64,000 nt of DNA from JAJFUE01 sp039683515 (lineage in GTDB: Bacteria > Sumerlaeota > Sumerlaeia > MVZB01): NCBI GenBank assembly GCA_039683515.1, contig JBDKRG010000052.1:36953-100952 (forward strand), in the 5' to 3' direction. This document shows, piece by piece, positions 21,228 to 30,544 of the stretch; position 1 is the stretch's first letter, and each line of letters opens with the position of its first letter. A program made the position numbers and the translations under genes. The notes below the pieces were generated by a model. It saw only the letters and a list, made by a program, of their open reading frames with translations, searched no databases and was not told the origin of the DNA.

Positions 21228-22505
21228 ATGAAAACAAGCGACGTTTTTGGAATCACACCACAAGTCCGTGAGTATTCATATATCGACCGAGGCAACTTAG
21301 ATGAAACAATGAATACAATTTTGGGTCGTACAACGCATATTGCAGTAAGAGGTCCATCCAAATGCGGCAAGTCTTGGTTGCGCCAAAGAGTCCTTAAGGA
21401 CCCTATCGTGGTACAGTGCCGTCTAAGAAAACCATATACGGATATATATATTGACGCACTTTCACAATTAGGCATTACTGTTCGGATCAAAGATATTAAG
21501 CAAGGAAAATTCCATGCAAATATTTCAGCAAGTGGTGAAGCAGGAGCGGCTTTACTAGCAAAAGCTGGTTTCTCAGCGTCACTTGGCAGAGAAAGTGCGA
21601 CAACAACAGAGGAACGAGCCATCGGGCATGATATTCAAGATCTACATTATATCGCTGAAATAATCAAAGCGTCAGAACGCAAACTTGTTGTTGAAGATTT
21701 CCATTACATGTCCACGGAAGATCGGCGCAATTTCGCGTTCGATTTAAAAGCTCTTTGGGATTACAACGTATTCGTCGTAATTATTGGTGTATGGACTGAT
21801 ACGAATTTACTACTTTATCTAAATCCCGATCTAACAGGGCGCGTAACCGAAATTAAGATTGATTGGAATAACGACGACCTAACACTAATTCTCACCAAAG
21901 GTGGATCCTCTCTTCATATTGATTTCGATCCGAAAGTAAAATGTAAGCTTGTTGATATGTCTTATTCTAACGCTGGTCTCCTTCAGCAACTAGCTCTTTT
22001 AACCCTTGACGATGCCAAAATTTTTGATGCATCTTTTATTCACAGAAAGAAAGTGGATTCTGGTGAACACGTCGATGCTGCAGGCATGATGTATGCAGAA
22101 CAATTGAATACTGTTTATCAACAATTTGCCAAACGGGTCGCAGCTGGGATGAGAACTCGTAAAAACTCCACGGGTATTTATGCTCATGCAATGGCTGTAA
22201 TGATGGAGGCCTCGGACGAAGAACTGATAAAAGGGCTTCATGCACGCACCATTTTTGAGAGAGCCACCATTAGACAAAGCAGAATTCAATACAGCAACTT
22301 AAAAGCAATTCTCGAAAAACTTCAGGAACTTCAGACTGATGAGCATGGCCGAGGTTTGATTTTGGGATACAGTCCTGCTATTGAAGAAGTGACCATTGTT
22401 GACAGGCAACTCTTATTATACAGACGATTCGCAACTGTTAAGTGGCCATGGGAGGAATTAATCGACGAAGCAGATGCATCCGGTGGCCAAATTGATCCGG
22501 ACTAA
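21228..22505 (+). CDS. P-loop ATPase of unknown function, horizontally acquired
   Basis: 425 residues. The Walker A motif is GPSKCGKSW near residue 45 and a Walker B-like motif is KLVVEDFHYMS near 165, in an AAA/STAND-like core. The C-terminal ~130 residues (after TIFERATIRQS) look helical, possibly winged-helix. Composition and codon use (AAA, ATT, TTA codons) are unlike the neighbours, which indicates transfer. Start ATG 21228 is taken because the preceding residues are hydrophobic and unlike the rest. It is the only gene in the insert. Lone ATPases of this kind occur in defence-type islands, but the sequence does not prove such a role. Confidence 0.7.
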   Translation: MKTSDVFGITPQVREYSYIDRGNLDETMNTILGRTTHIAVRGPSKCGKSWLRQRVLKDPIVVQCRLRKPYTDIYIDALSQLGITVRIKDIKQGKFHANISASGEAGAALLAKAGFSASLGRESATTTEERAIGHDIQDLHYIAEIIKASERKLVVEDFHYMSTEDRRNFAFDLKALWDYNVFVVIIGVWTDTNLLLYLNPDLTGRVTEIKIDWNNDDLTLILTKGGSSLHIDFDPKVKCKLVDMSYSNAGLLQQLALLTLDDAKIFDASFIHRKKVDSGEHVDAAGMMYAEQLNTVYQQFAKRVAAGMRTRKNSTGIYAHAMAVMMEASDEELIKGLHARTIFERATIRQSRIQYSNLKAILEKLQELQTDEHGRGLILGYSPAIEEVTIVDRQLLLYRRFATVKWPWEELIDEADASGGQIDPD

Positions 22506-22519
22506 TAGGGTGTATTATT

Positions 22520-22529
22520 CCGAAATGGT
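22520..22529. repeat. 10-bp direct repeat, right copy (CCGAAATGGT)
   Basis: Right edge of the low-GC insert; identical to 21123-21132. Downstream bases continue the interrupted HExxH frame to a stop at 22546-22548. Confidence 0.7.
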
Positions 22530-22550
22530 CATGTTTCTGTTAAACTAATT

Positions 22551-22587
22551 CCCATCCAATGCAAAACGTATTGGATGGGGTGTTTTT
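22551..22587 (+). terminator. Hairpin with T-tract abutting the glycosidase start
   Basis: A perfect 10-bp stem CCCATCCAAT/ATTGGATGGG (9-nt loop) is followed by GTGTTTTT, ending one base before ATG 22588. It most likely was the terminator of the interrupted HExxH gene. Its 3' arm (GGATGGGG) could also serve as, or hide, the ribosome-binding site of the glycosidase gene. Confidence 0.7.
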
Positions 22588-24813
22588 ATGATCCGTTGGC
22601 TTCCCTGGAAGTTCTTCGTGCGGTGGCTGGCGCGGCGGCATGCGTTCCAGGACCCGCTCGTGCTGCTCGGCTATCTCGACCGGTTCTCGCAGGAGTCGGA
22701 GGTCGCCCAGCCGATCGAGCTCCTGCGCGCGGGGGCGGCGTTTCACGCGCGCGGCCTCGTCAACTCCAAGGCGATCCAGCACAACCTCGACTGGATCTGG
22801 CCGCACTGGGTCGAGCGCCAGTTCGACCCGCTCGACCCGGCGTTCATCCCGCGCGCGTTCTCGATCACGCACATCAACCTGACGCACCGCAACTGGACGG
22901 CCGTCGGCCAGCCCGGCTGCCCGATGTTCCCGATCGTCGACCCGCGCGGCCTCGTCACGCCGGTCGAGGACGGCTGGTCGATCGACGCATGGGTGATCGG
23001 CGACGACGGCGAAAAGCTCTACCCCTCGCGCCTGGGCGACGTCGGGCAACGACTCCTCCTCGACCCCAACCTGATGGTGCGCACGAAATGCGCGCACGGC
23101 GGCCTGGAGCTGAACGGCGACGTCAGCGTCGAGCCGCGCCCGGCGGGGCCGGTCTGCATCATGAGCCTCGAGGCGCGCGCCGAGCGCGGCGGCTGGCTCG
23201 CCCTGTCGCTGCGCCCGTTCAACCCCGAGGGGATCAGCTTCATCGACTCGATCCGGCTCACGACCGACCGCTCCGGCTGGTTCGTCAACGACGAGCACGT
23301 CGTCCGCTTCGACGCCAGGCCCGACCGCCACCGGTTCTCGCGCTACCACGACGGCGACGTCAGCTTCGACCTGCTCGGCGAGGACCCGCGCGCCGAGATC
23401 GAGGACGACGTCGGCATGGCGACGGCCGCCGCGCTCTACCGGATCGAGCCCGGCAAGGATCGCCGTCTGAAAGCCGAAATCGAGCTGAGGCGGCATGCCG
23501 CCGGGGCAAAGGGCCGGCCCGCCGCCTGCGCCATCCCGACCGACGCCTGGCAACGCGCCCTCGAGGGCTCCTGCCGCCTCGAAATCCCCGACGAGACGAT
23601 CCAGCGCCTGTGGGACACCGCCGTCCGCACGCTCGTCCTCCTCTCGCCGGGCGACGTCTACCCGGGCCCTTACACCTACAAGCGCTTCTGGTTCCGCGAC
23701 GCGGTGTTCATCCTGAACGCCCTGGCGGCCGTCGGCCTGTTCGATCGCGTCCGGCGCACCCTCGACCGCTTCCCGGAGCGCCAGACGACGTTCGGCTACT
23801 TCCATTCGCAAAACGGCGAGTGGGACTCCAACGGCCAGGCGCTGTGGATGTTCGCGCGCTACTGCGAGCTGGCCGGTGCCGCGCCGAATGAAGTATGGAA
23901 GAAATCGATCGTCGCCGGGGCGCGCTGGATCGCCCGCAAGCTGACGAGCCCGACGCTCGAGGCGCCGCACGCCGGCCTCATGCCGGCCGGGTTCAGCGCC
24001 GAGCACCTCGGCCCCAACGACTTCTATTACTGGGACGACTTCTGGTCGGCGGGGGGGCTGTTCGCGGCCGCGCGGCTGCTGAAAAAACACGGCGATGCCG
24101 AACACGCCGGCAAGATGATCGCCAAGGCCGAGGAGCTGATGCGTTCGATCGACCGCAGCCTCGAGCTGCCACGCTCGCGCCTCGACCGGCCCGCCATCCC
24201 GGCCTCGCCGTACCGCCGGCTCGACGCCGGCGCCATCGGCTCGATCGCCGCCGGCTACCCGCTCCGGCTGTGGGCGCCGGACGACCCGCGCCTCATGGAC
24301 ACGATCGACTACCTGCTCGAGCGCTGCTTCCTCGACGGCGCGTTTTTCCAGGACATGATCCACTCCGGCTACAACGCCTACCTGACGCTCCAGGTCGGCC
24401 AAGTGCTCCTGCGCGCCGGCGACCCGCGCTTCCATGGCTGCATCGAATCGATCGCGGGCCTGGCCTCCCCGACCGGCCAGTGGCCCGAGGCGATCCACCC
24501 GCGCACGCGCGGCGGGTGCATGGGCGACGGCCAGCACGCGTGGGCCGCCGCCGAGTGGATCATGATGCTGCGCAACTGCTTCGTGCGCGAGGAGGACGGC
24601 GGCCTGATCATCGGCTCGGGGATCGTCGACAAGTGGCTCGAGCCGGGCAAGCCGCTGCGCTTCGGCCCCGCCCCGACGCCGTGGGGCCCGATCACCGTCG
24701 CGATCGACCCCGCCCCCGAGGGGGTCCGCGTGAGCTGGGACGCCAAGTGGCGCGCCGCCGCCCCGAGGATCACGGTCAAGCTGCCAATCCAAAGATCCGT
24801 CCGAGCCGATTGA
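22588..24813 (+). CDS. Six-hairpin (alpha/alpha)6 glycosidase-like protein
   Basis: 741 residues, no signal peptide, so probably cytoplasmic. The N-terminal ~330 residues look like a beta-rich domain. The C-terminal half matches six-hairpin glycosidases (GH15-like): YKRFWFRDAVFILNAL, EWDSNGQALWMFARY, YYWDDFWSAGGLFAAARLL, and WPEAIHP...GDGQHAWAAAEW with an acidic residue at a typical catalytic position. It probably acts on an oligosaccharide; the substrate is not identifiable. The ATG lies directly after the hairpin T-tract. It may belong with the downstream phosphatase gene but is separated by 484 nt of repeat-rich spacer. Confidence 0.75.
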   Translation: MIRWLPWKFFVRWLARRHAFQDPLVLLGYLDRFSQESEVAQPIELLRAGAAFHARGLVNSKAIQHNLDWIWPHWVERQFDPLDPAFIPRAFSITHINLTHRNWTAVGQPGCPMFPIVDPRGLVTPVEDGWSIDAWVIGDDGEKLYPSRLGDVGQRLLLDPNLMVRTKCAHGGLELNGDVSVEPRPAGPVCIMSLEARAERGGWLALSLRPFNPEGISFIDSIRLTTDRSGWFVNDEHVVRFDARPDRHRFSRYHDGDVSFDLLGEDPRAEIEDDVGMATAAALYRIEPGKDRRLKAEIELRRHAAGAKGRPAACAIPTDAWQRALEGSCRLEIPDETIQRLWDTAVRTLVLLSPGDVYPGPYTYKRFWFRDAVFILNALAAVGLFDRVRRTLDRFPERQTTFGYFHSQNGEWDSNGQALWMFARYCELAGAAPNEVWKKSIVAGARWIARKLTSPTLEAPHAGLMPAGFSAEHLGPNDFYYWDDFWSAGGLFAAARLLKKHGDAEHAGKMIAKAEELMRSIDRSLELPRSRLDRPAIPASPYRRLDAGAIGSIAAGYPLRLWAPDDPRLMDTIDYLLERCFLDGAFFQDMIHSGYNAYLTLQVGQVLLRAGDPRFHGCIESIAGLASPTGQWPEAIHPRTRGGCMGDGQHAWAAAEWIMMLRNCFVREEDGGLIIGSGIVDKWLEPGKPLRFGPAPTPWGPITVAIDPAPEGVRVSWDAKWRAAAPRITVKLPIQRSVRAD

Positions 24814-25297
24814 TCACAAATACAATGCGCATGGCGCGTTTTTGCGCCGCACGCTAAAATAGGCTCTATGGAAGAATATGTGGGTGAGGTGCTCAAGCAA
24901 AAAGGCGTTCACGCAAAATCGCAAAAGAGCAAAAGGCGCAAAAAACCTCGTTTCTTAAAAATCGGAATTGAACCGCCAAGACGCCAAGTGCGCCAAGAAC
25001 AAGCATGATATATTTCAGGTCTTGGCGATCTTGGCGTCTTGGCGGTTAAAAAATGATCCGCGCAAATCCGCCCGATCCGCGTCATCCGCGTTCCATGAGC
25101 TTGCGTTCATCCGGCGACGTCCTGCTCGGTATGGGCTCAATGCATGATTCAGGACCCACAAATCTTTCAAAGAACCCTAAAATGAAAACGATGGGATTGA
25201 GGGCCGCTCCGTGCCGATACAATCTCCTTCCCGCCGCCCCCGTTCCCAAGTACAATGAACCCATCGAACTCCGGCGATTGACGATTCGGGACCCGCG
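24814..25297. other. Repeat-rich intergenic region
   Basis: 484 bases without a credible gene. It contains GCAAAA-type words (24900-24945), an inverted repeat of GCCAAGAC words (24971-25047) and an ATCCGCG word run (25054-25093). Confidence 0.7.
24971..25047. repeat. Inverted repeat built from CTTGGCG words
   Basis: A perfect 18-bp outer stem (AACCGCCAAGACGCCAAG at 24971-24988 with 25030-25047) continues as an imperfect stem of about 29 bp. Each arm is itself a tandem of GCCAAG-type words. Confidence 0.85.
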
Positions 25298-27700
25298 ATG
25301 ATCTATCGATTCGAAGTTTTCGCCCGCAAATTGCGGCGGCGGATGAGCCGCAGCGAGTGGCTCTCGCGCTGGCTCAAACTGCCGCGCAGCGAGGGCTCCC
25401 CCACCCGGCCGGGCCTCGTGCTGATCCAGATCGACGGCCTGAGCCGCTACCAGCTCCTGCGCGCGATCCGCAAGCGCCGCATGCCGTTCCTTCACCACCT
25501 GATGCGCCGCGAGGGCTACGACCTGCAGCGTGTGTTCAGCGGCGTCCCGTCCAACACGCCGTCGGTGCAGGGCGAGCTTTTCTACGGCGTGCGCCAGGCC
25601 GCCCCCGGCTTCAGCTACTACGACCGCACGCACGGCAACCTCGTCCGCATGTACGACAACGGCGCGGCCGCGGCGATCGAGGAGCGGCTCGCGGCGCAAG
25701 GCCAGGCGCTGCTCGCCGAAGGGACCGCCTACGGCGACGTCTACACCGGCGGCGCCGAGCAGGCGCTGTTCTGCTTCGCGCGCCTCGGCCTGAACGACTA
25801 CCTCGCCGGCGCCAAGCCGCTGGCCCTGCCGGCCATGTTCGTCGCCAACTTCTTCGCGATCGTGCGCCTGCTCGCCAACGTCGCGATCGAGTTCGTTCTC
25901 GCCATTATCGACTTCATCCGCGGGATCGCGGCGGGCCAGAGCATCGGCCACGAGTTCCGCTTCATCCCGTTCCGCGTCGGCATCACCAGCCTCATGCGCG
26001 ACCTCATCACGATGTGCGCCAAGATCGACATCACGCGCGGCGTCCCCGTCATCCACCTCAACTTCCTCGGCTACGACGAGCAGGCGCACCGCCGCGGCCC
26101 GGATTCGGCCTTCGCGCACTGGACGCTCAAGGGGATCGACACCGCGATCCGCCACATCTGGCACGCCGCCAGGAACGCCTCGCGCCGCGACTACGACGTC
26201 TGGGTCTACTCCGACCACGGCCAGGAGGGGACGATCCCGTTCCCGGTCGAGACCGGCCGCACGATCGAGGAAGCCGTCGCCGAGGTGTTCGGCAACTTCG
26301 ACCTGTTCGACCGCGAGGACCGCCAGCGCAACCGGCGCGGCATCCAGAACCGCCGCATCGCGCTGTTCGGCGGCCGGCTCTCGCGCCGCGGCGACGAGGA
26401 GTGGGAAGAGGCATCGCGCCGCTCGCTCGCCGACGGCGTCCGCGTCACCGCCATGGGCCCGCTCGGCCACATCTACCTGCCCGAGCCGCTCGACGATCCC
26501 GACGAACAGGACCGCGCCGCCGTGGCGCTGGTGCGCGTCGGCAAGATCCCGATCGTCATGGCGACCGACGGCTCCGGCCACGCCCGCGCGTGGAACGAAT
26601 CGGGCCGCTGGCGGCTGCCCGAGCAGGCCGCCGAGGTCCTGGGCGAAAATCACCCGTACCTGGCCGAGGCCGCGCGCGACCTCGTCTCGCTGTGCAACCA
26701 CCCCAACGCCGGCGATTTCGTGATCTCGGGCTGGCGCGTCCATCGCCGCCCGATGAGCTTCCCGATCGAAAACGGCGCCCACGCCGGCCCCGGCAGCCGC
26801 GAGACCGACGCGTTCGCGATCGTGCCCGGCGACGCGCCGATTCCCGACCGCAAGAAAGCGTACCTGCGGCCGGCGGACCTGCGCCAGATGGTCCTCAACC
26901 GGCTTGGCCGGGCCCAAATGAAGCCCCGGCCGCCCGCCACGCGCACGCGCCCGGCGGGCACGCTGCGCGTGATGACCTACAACATCCACAGCTGCATCGG
27001 CATGGACGGCAAGATCGCCCCCGAGCGCGCGGCCCGCATCATCGGCCAGTTCCAGCCCGACGTCGTCGCCCTGCAGGAAGTCGACGTCGGCCGCCAGCGC
27101 ACCGGTTTCATCGACCAGGCCGAAATGATCGCGCACCTGCTCGAAATGAATTTCGCCTTCCACCCCGCCCTCACGATCGAGGAGGAGCAATACGGCATCG
27201 CCGTCCTGAGCCGCTACCCGATGCGGCTCATCAAGGCCGGGCCGCTCCCCGGCCTGCGCGGCCGGCCCCTGCTCGAGCCGCGCGGCGCCCTGTGGATCGG
27301 CTTCGAGCACGACGGCCGCCCCATGCAGCTCATCAACACGCACCTCGGCCTGCGCCACCGCGAGCGCCTCGCGCAGATCGAGGCGCTCCTCGGCCGCGAA
27401 TGGCTCGGCTCGGTCGACAGCACCGAGGGCCCGCTGATCCTGTGCGGCGACTTGAACGCGGTGCCGAGCTCGATCGTCTGCCGCCGGATCGGCCGCCGGC
27501 TCCTCGACGCCCAGCACGTCATGGAAAATCACCGCCCGCGCGCCACGTGGTTCGGCCGCATCCCGATCGGCCGCATCGACCACATCTTCATCGAGCCGCG
27601 GCTGTCGGTCTGCAAGATCAAGGTGGTCAACACGCGCACCGCGCGCCTCAACTCCGACCACCTCCCCCTCATCGTCGACGTCCGCCCGGCCTCAATGTGA
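25298..27700 (+). CDS. Alkaline-phosphatase-like / EEP-family hydrolase fusion
   Basis: 800 residues, two hydrolase domains in one chain. Residues ~40-480 resemble the alkaline phosphatase/nucleotide pyrophosphatase fold (VLIQIDGLSRYQL with a metal Asp, HLNFLGYDEQAH, WVYSDHGQEG), with a hydrophobic segment at ~185-210. Residues ~555-795 are an endonuclease/exonuclease/phosphatase domain with NIHSC, QEVDVGRQ, THLGLRHRERL, GDLNAVPSS, RIDHIF and SDHLP, all usual catalytic motifs. The combination suggests processing of a phosphodiester such as a phospholipid head group or nucleotide ester, but this is inference. The two parts share one uninterrupted frame. The stop lies in a GGATTGCGG word block. 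Confidence 0.8.
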   Translation: MIYRFEVFARKLRRRMSRSEWLSRWLKLPRSEGSPTRPGLVLIQIDGLSRYQLLRAIRKRRMPFLHHLMRREGYDLQRVFSGVPSNTPSVQGELFYGVRQAAPGFSYYDRTHGNLVRMYDNGAAAAIEERLAAQGQALLAEGTAYGDVYTGGAEQALFCFARLGLNDYLAGAKPLALPAMFVANFFAIVRLLANVAIEFVLAIIDFIRGIAAGQSIGHEFRFIPFRVGITSLMRDLITMCAKIDITRGVPVIHLNFLGYDEQAHRRGPDSAFAHWTLKGIDTAIRHIWHAARNASRRDYDVWVYSDHGQEGTIPFPVETGRTIEEAVAEVFGNFDLFDREDRQRNRRGIQNRRIALFGGRLSRRGDEEWEEASRRSLADGVRVTAMGPLGHIYLPEPLDDPDEQDRAAVALVRVGKIPIVMATDGSGHARAWNESGRWRLPEQAAEVLGENHPYLAEAARDLVSLCNHPNAGDFVISGWRVHRRPMSFPIENGAHAGPGSRETDAFAIVPGDAPIPDRKKAYLRPADLRQMVLNRLGRAQMKPRPPATRTRPAGTLRVMTYNIHSCIGMDGKIAPERAARIIGQFQPDVVALQEVDVGRQRTGFIDQAEMIAHLLEMNFAFHPALTIEEEQYGIAVLSRYPMRLIKAGPLPGLRGRPLLEPRGALWIGFEHDGRPMQLINTHLGLRHRERLAQIEALLGREWLGSVDSTEGPLILCGDLNAVPSSIVCRRIGRRLLDAQHVMENHRPRATWFGRIPIGRIDHIFIEPRLSVCKIKVVNTRTARLNSDHLPLIVDVRPASM

Positions 27701-27702
27701 TT

Positions 27703-27840
27703 GCGGATTGCGGATTTCGGATTGCGGATTAAAGCAGCAATCCTCTTGATTTCTTTTCGTGCGTTTTCGTGCTTATTTTCGTGAATTTCGTGTTTGGCTT
27801 TGTTTTCAATCCGCAATCCGCAATCCGAAATCCGAAATCG
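27703..27840. repeat. Inverted pair of GATTGCGG(ATTTCGG) word blocks
   Basis: GGATTGCGGATTTCGG-type words at ~27703-27731 are mirrored by AATCCGCAATCCGAAATCC-type words at ~27809-27840. A TTTCGTG word run lies between. The block fills the gap between two convergent genes and could fold as a bidirectional terminator. Confidence 0.8.
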
Positions 27841-27842
27841 CC

Positions 27843-28838
27843 TCACTCGCTCTTCTGCGGGATGACCAGCGACGCCACGATCGAGCCCACGATCACCAGC
27901 GTGATGAATCCGAGCGAATACAGGATCGGGATGTCGTGGAACCACGTCATCTTCGCGCCGACGAACATCAGCACAATGCCGAGGCCGTAGCGCAGATAGC
28001 GGAACTTGTGGACCACGCCGGCCAGCAGGAAGTACATCGCCCGCAGACCCAGGATCGCGAAGATGTTCGACGTGAACACGATCAGCGGCTCGGACGTGAT
28101 CGCGAAGATCGCCGGCACCGAATCGATCGCGAAGATGATGTCCGAGACCTCGATGAACGCCAGCGCGACGAACAGCGGCGTCGCATAGAGCTTCCCGCTT
28201 TGGCGGAGGAAGAAGTTGTGGCCTTCCATGTGGTGCGTCACGCGGAAGAACTTCTTGAGGATCTTCATGATCGGGTTGTGCTCGGGCTCGATCGGCTTCT
28301 CCTCGACGACCAGCAGCTTGAAGCCGGTGTAGATCAGGAAGATCCCGAACACGATGACGACCCAGTTGTAGCGGATCAGCACCGAGCCCATCGCGATGAA
28401 GATCGAGCGGAACACCAGCGCGCCCATGATGCCGAAAAACAGGACGCGGTGCTGATACATCGGCTTGATGTGGAAATAATGGAACAGCACCACGAAGACG
28501 AAGATGTTGTCGACCGACAGCGACTTCTCGATGATCAGGCCGGTCAGGTATTTCAGGAAAACCTCGTGGGCCTGCGCGCGGACGTTGAACCCCGCCGTTC
28601 CGAGCAGCCGGCCTTCCTGCGGGAATTTCCACAGGCAGTAGTAATACAGGCCGACGCCGAACAGCACCCCCAGCGACACCCACGCCACGCTCCACCCGAG
28701 CGCTTCCCGGAACCCGACCGGGTGGTCCTTGCGGTGGAACACGCCCAGGTCGAGCGCGAGCATGAACAGGACGAACACGATGAATACGAGGTAAAACCAC
28801 CAGTATTCGCTAAAGGGAAACAAATTGAAATGGTTCAT
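27843..28838 (-). CDS. TerC/Alx-family integral membrane protein
   Basis: 331 residues, about nine membrane helices. The hallmark acidic motifs are present: EKSLSVDNIFVF near residue 105 and EVSDIIFAIDSVPA near 235. TerC/Alx proteins are linked to metal ion (manganese) export and tellurite or alkaline responses. An atypical basic loop (IMKILKKFFRVTHHMEGHNFF) fits the Alx branch. Its ATG overlaps the upstream GT39 stop by 4 nt (ATGA), so the two are translationally coupled. Confidence 0.92.
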   Translation of the reverse strand: MNHFNLFPFSEYWWFYLVFIVFVLFMLALDLGVFHRKDHPVGFREALGWSVAWVSLGVLFGVGLYYYCLWKFPQEGRLLGTAGFNVRAQAHEVFLKYLTGLIIEKSLSVDNIFVFVVLFHYFHIKPMYQHRVLFFGIMGALVFRSIFIAMGSVLIRYNWVVIVFGIFLIYTGFKLLVVEEKPIEPEHNPIMKILKKFFRVTHHMEGHNFFLRQSGKLYATPLFVALAFIEVSDIIFAIDSVPAIFAITSEPLIVFTSNIFAILGLRAMYFLLAGVVHKFRYLRYGLGIVLMFVGAKMTWFHDIPILYSLGFITLVIVGSIVASLVIPQKSE

Positions 28839-30478
28839 TTCTCATCCCGCTTTTTTTCGTCGGCAGGCGGCTGGACCGGCACGAACGGCTGCGCCTGAAC
28901 ATCAAAATAGTATAACCGGATCGTGGGGTTTTCCGCATAGAACGAACGGAACCGCGGCCGCCACTGCCGGACGAGCCGCCCCTGCCCGAGCACGTAATGC
29001 ACGAACCGCGTCATCTCGGGGACGGCGTCCGGGTGCTCCAAGTACCGCCCCAGCCCCTGGCTCGAATACAGCACGTACGAAGGCTGCGTCGGGAACGCCG
29101 CGAAATTCAGCCGTTCCTTTTTGCGGTAGCGCAGCGGCTTGTATTTGGCCGTGTCGACGAGCGGGCCGTAGCCGTCGGTGACGATCAGCGAACCGGCCGG
29201 CACCTGCGCATTAATGAAATTGTATGCCTGGATGATCGTGCTGTTCGGGATCTGGCTCAGATACATGCACGTGTCGTGGATCGGCCACGCGGCCGCGGCA
29301 AGCGTCAGCGCCGCCGTCACGCCGGCCGCCGCCTTGCGCGGCATCGCCCATTTGCGCGCGATCGCCTGGAGGATCGCCTCGACGCCGCACGCCGACAGCG
29401 CGACCATGCACAGGATCACCGGCTGCAAGTACCTTTGATAATGCGGGTAGGGCCGCGCCCGCGCCGTCTCGAGCAAAAATACAAACAAAACAATCCAAAA
29501 CCCGATCAGGATCGCGTCGTCGCGGCGGCGGCGATACAGCCATGCCCAGCCCAGAATCCCGAGCCCCAGCAGCGCCGGCGTGAGCCCCGGCCACAGCCCG
29601 CTGCGCCAGTAATCGGTCAGCGCCTCGTCCATCGGGCTGACGGCCATCCCGTCGGCGTGCGTGCTGTAGGCCTTCTGGATCCCGCGCTCGTAGGCGTTGT
29701 TCAGGTCGCCAACGCGCACGATGTAATCGGGCGACGCCATGAAGAACCCGGCCAGCATGCTCCCGACGATCGCCGCCGTCCACCAGGGCTTGCTTTTTCC
29801 GTAATGCATCTCCGGGTGGCGCCGCCGTGCCAGCCAGTGCGCCAGCGCGAACGGCACGGCCATGATCAGCCCCAGGAACTTCGTGCTCATGCACAGGCCG
29901 ATCATGATCCCGCAGCGCACGTAATCGCGCACCGCGCGCCGCCGCATCAGGTCGAGCATCACGATGATCGCACCCGTGCAGAACAGCCCCAGCGGCATGT
30001 CTTCCTTCATGTGGCGCGAGCCGAGCACGTGGATCGGCGCCACGGTCAGGAACGCCGCCGCGATCAGCCCGATCCGCCGCGACCCGAGCCGCTTGCCGAG
30101 CAGGTAAATCAACCAAACACCGATCGCCCCGCAGACGGCCATGTAAACGCGGCCGACCCACAGGTAGTAAACCATGATGTCGCGGAACGGCTCGGTGCCG
30201 GGCGCCTTGGCGTGCCCCCACTCGAACACCACGCGCGCCGGCTGGTAGATCAGCCACGTCGTGTTGTAGAGGAACGACGGCATGCTGAGGTCGTCGAACC
30301 GGTCGCGGCCGTTGATCCCGAGCGTGAAGTTCCGCTTGTCTTCCTCGTTGGGGTAAATGTAGACCGGCGGCAGCTCGAGCGTGTTGTAGACCACGCGCAG
30401 CGCGAAGGCGGTCACGACCAGCGCCAAAAGCAGCCACCTGTGGCAGCGGCATGAATGTTGTTTCTGCGTCTCGCTCAT
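28835..30478 (-). CDS. GT39-like (ArnT/PMT-type) membrane glycosyltransferase
   Basis: 547 residues. After a cytoplasmic start there is a first helix and a periplasmic loop with acidic residues (YPNEEDKRNF), followed by about ten further helices and a soluble C-terminal domain. The layout fits the GT-C superfamily, which moves sugars from polyprenyl-phosphate donors to lipid or protein acceptors; SRHMKEDMPLGLF resembles the second conserved GT39 loop motif. The start at 30478 is preferred over 30589 because translation before it is Cys/Arg-rich and not helix-like. It forms a coupled pair with terC. The acceptor is unknown. Confidence 0.75.
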   Translation of the reverse strand: MSETQKQHSCRCHRWLLLALVVTAFALRVVYNTLELPPVYIYPNEEDKRNFTLGINGRDRFDDLSMPSFLYNTTWLIYQPARVVFEWGHAKAPGTEPFRDIMVYYLWVGRVYMAVCGAIGVWLIYLLGKRLGSRRIGLIAAAFLTVAPIHVLGSRHMKEDMPLGLFCTGAIIVMLDLMRRRAVRDYVRCGIMIGLCMSTKFLGLIMAVPFALAHWLARRRHPEMHYGKSKPWWTAAIVGSMLAGFFMASPDYIVRVGDLNNAYERGIQKAYSTHADGMAVSPMDEALTDYWRSGLWPGLTPALLGLGILGWAWLYRRRRDDAILIGFWIVLFVFLLETARARPYPHYQRYLQPVILCMVALSACGVEAILQAIARKWAMPRKAAAGVTAALTLAAAAWPIHDTCMYLSQIPNSTIIQAYNFINAQVPAGSLIVTDGYGPLVDTAKYKPLRYRKKERLNFAAFPTQPSYVLYSSQGLGRYLEHPDAVPEMTRFVHYVLGQGRLVRQWRPRFRSFYAENPTIRLYYFDVQAQPFVPVQPPADEKKRDEK

Positions 30479-30544
30479 CGCGCGTCCAGGTCCCCGTTCA
30501 ACATAGTCGCAGGGATTATGGCAACCCGCCCCGCAGTTTGCAAG

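Larger units (their letters stand above)
21133..22529. mobile_element. Low-GC single-gene insertion (ATPase island)
   Basis: 1397 bases of clearly lower GC than either flank, bounded by CCGAAATGGT at 21123-21132 and 22520-22529. It contains one gene. Excision between the repeats restores the host frame. No transposase, integrase or terminal inverted repeat is visible, so the mobilising mechanism is unknown. Confidence 0.7.
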
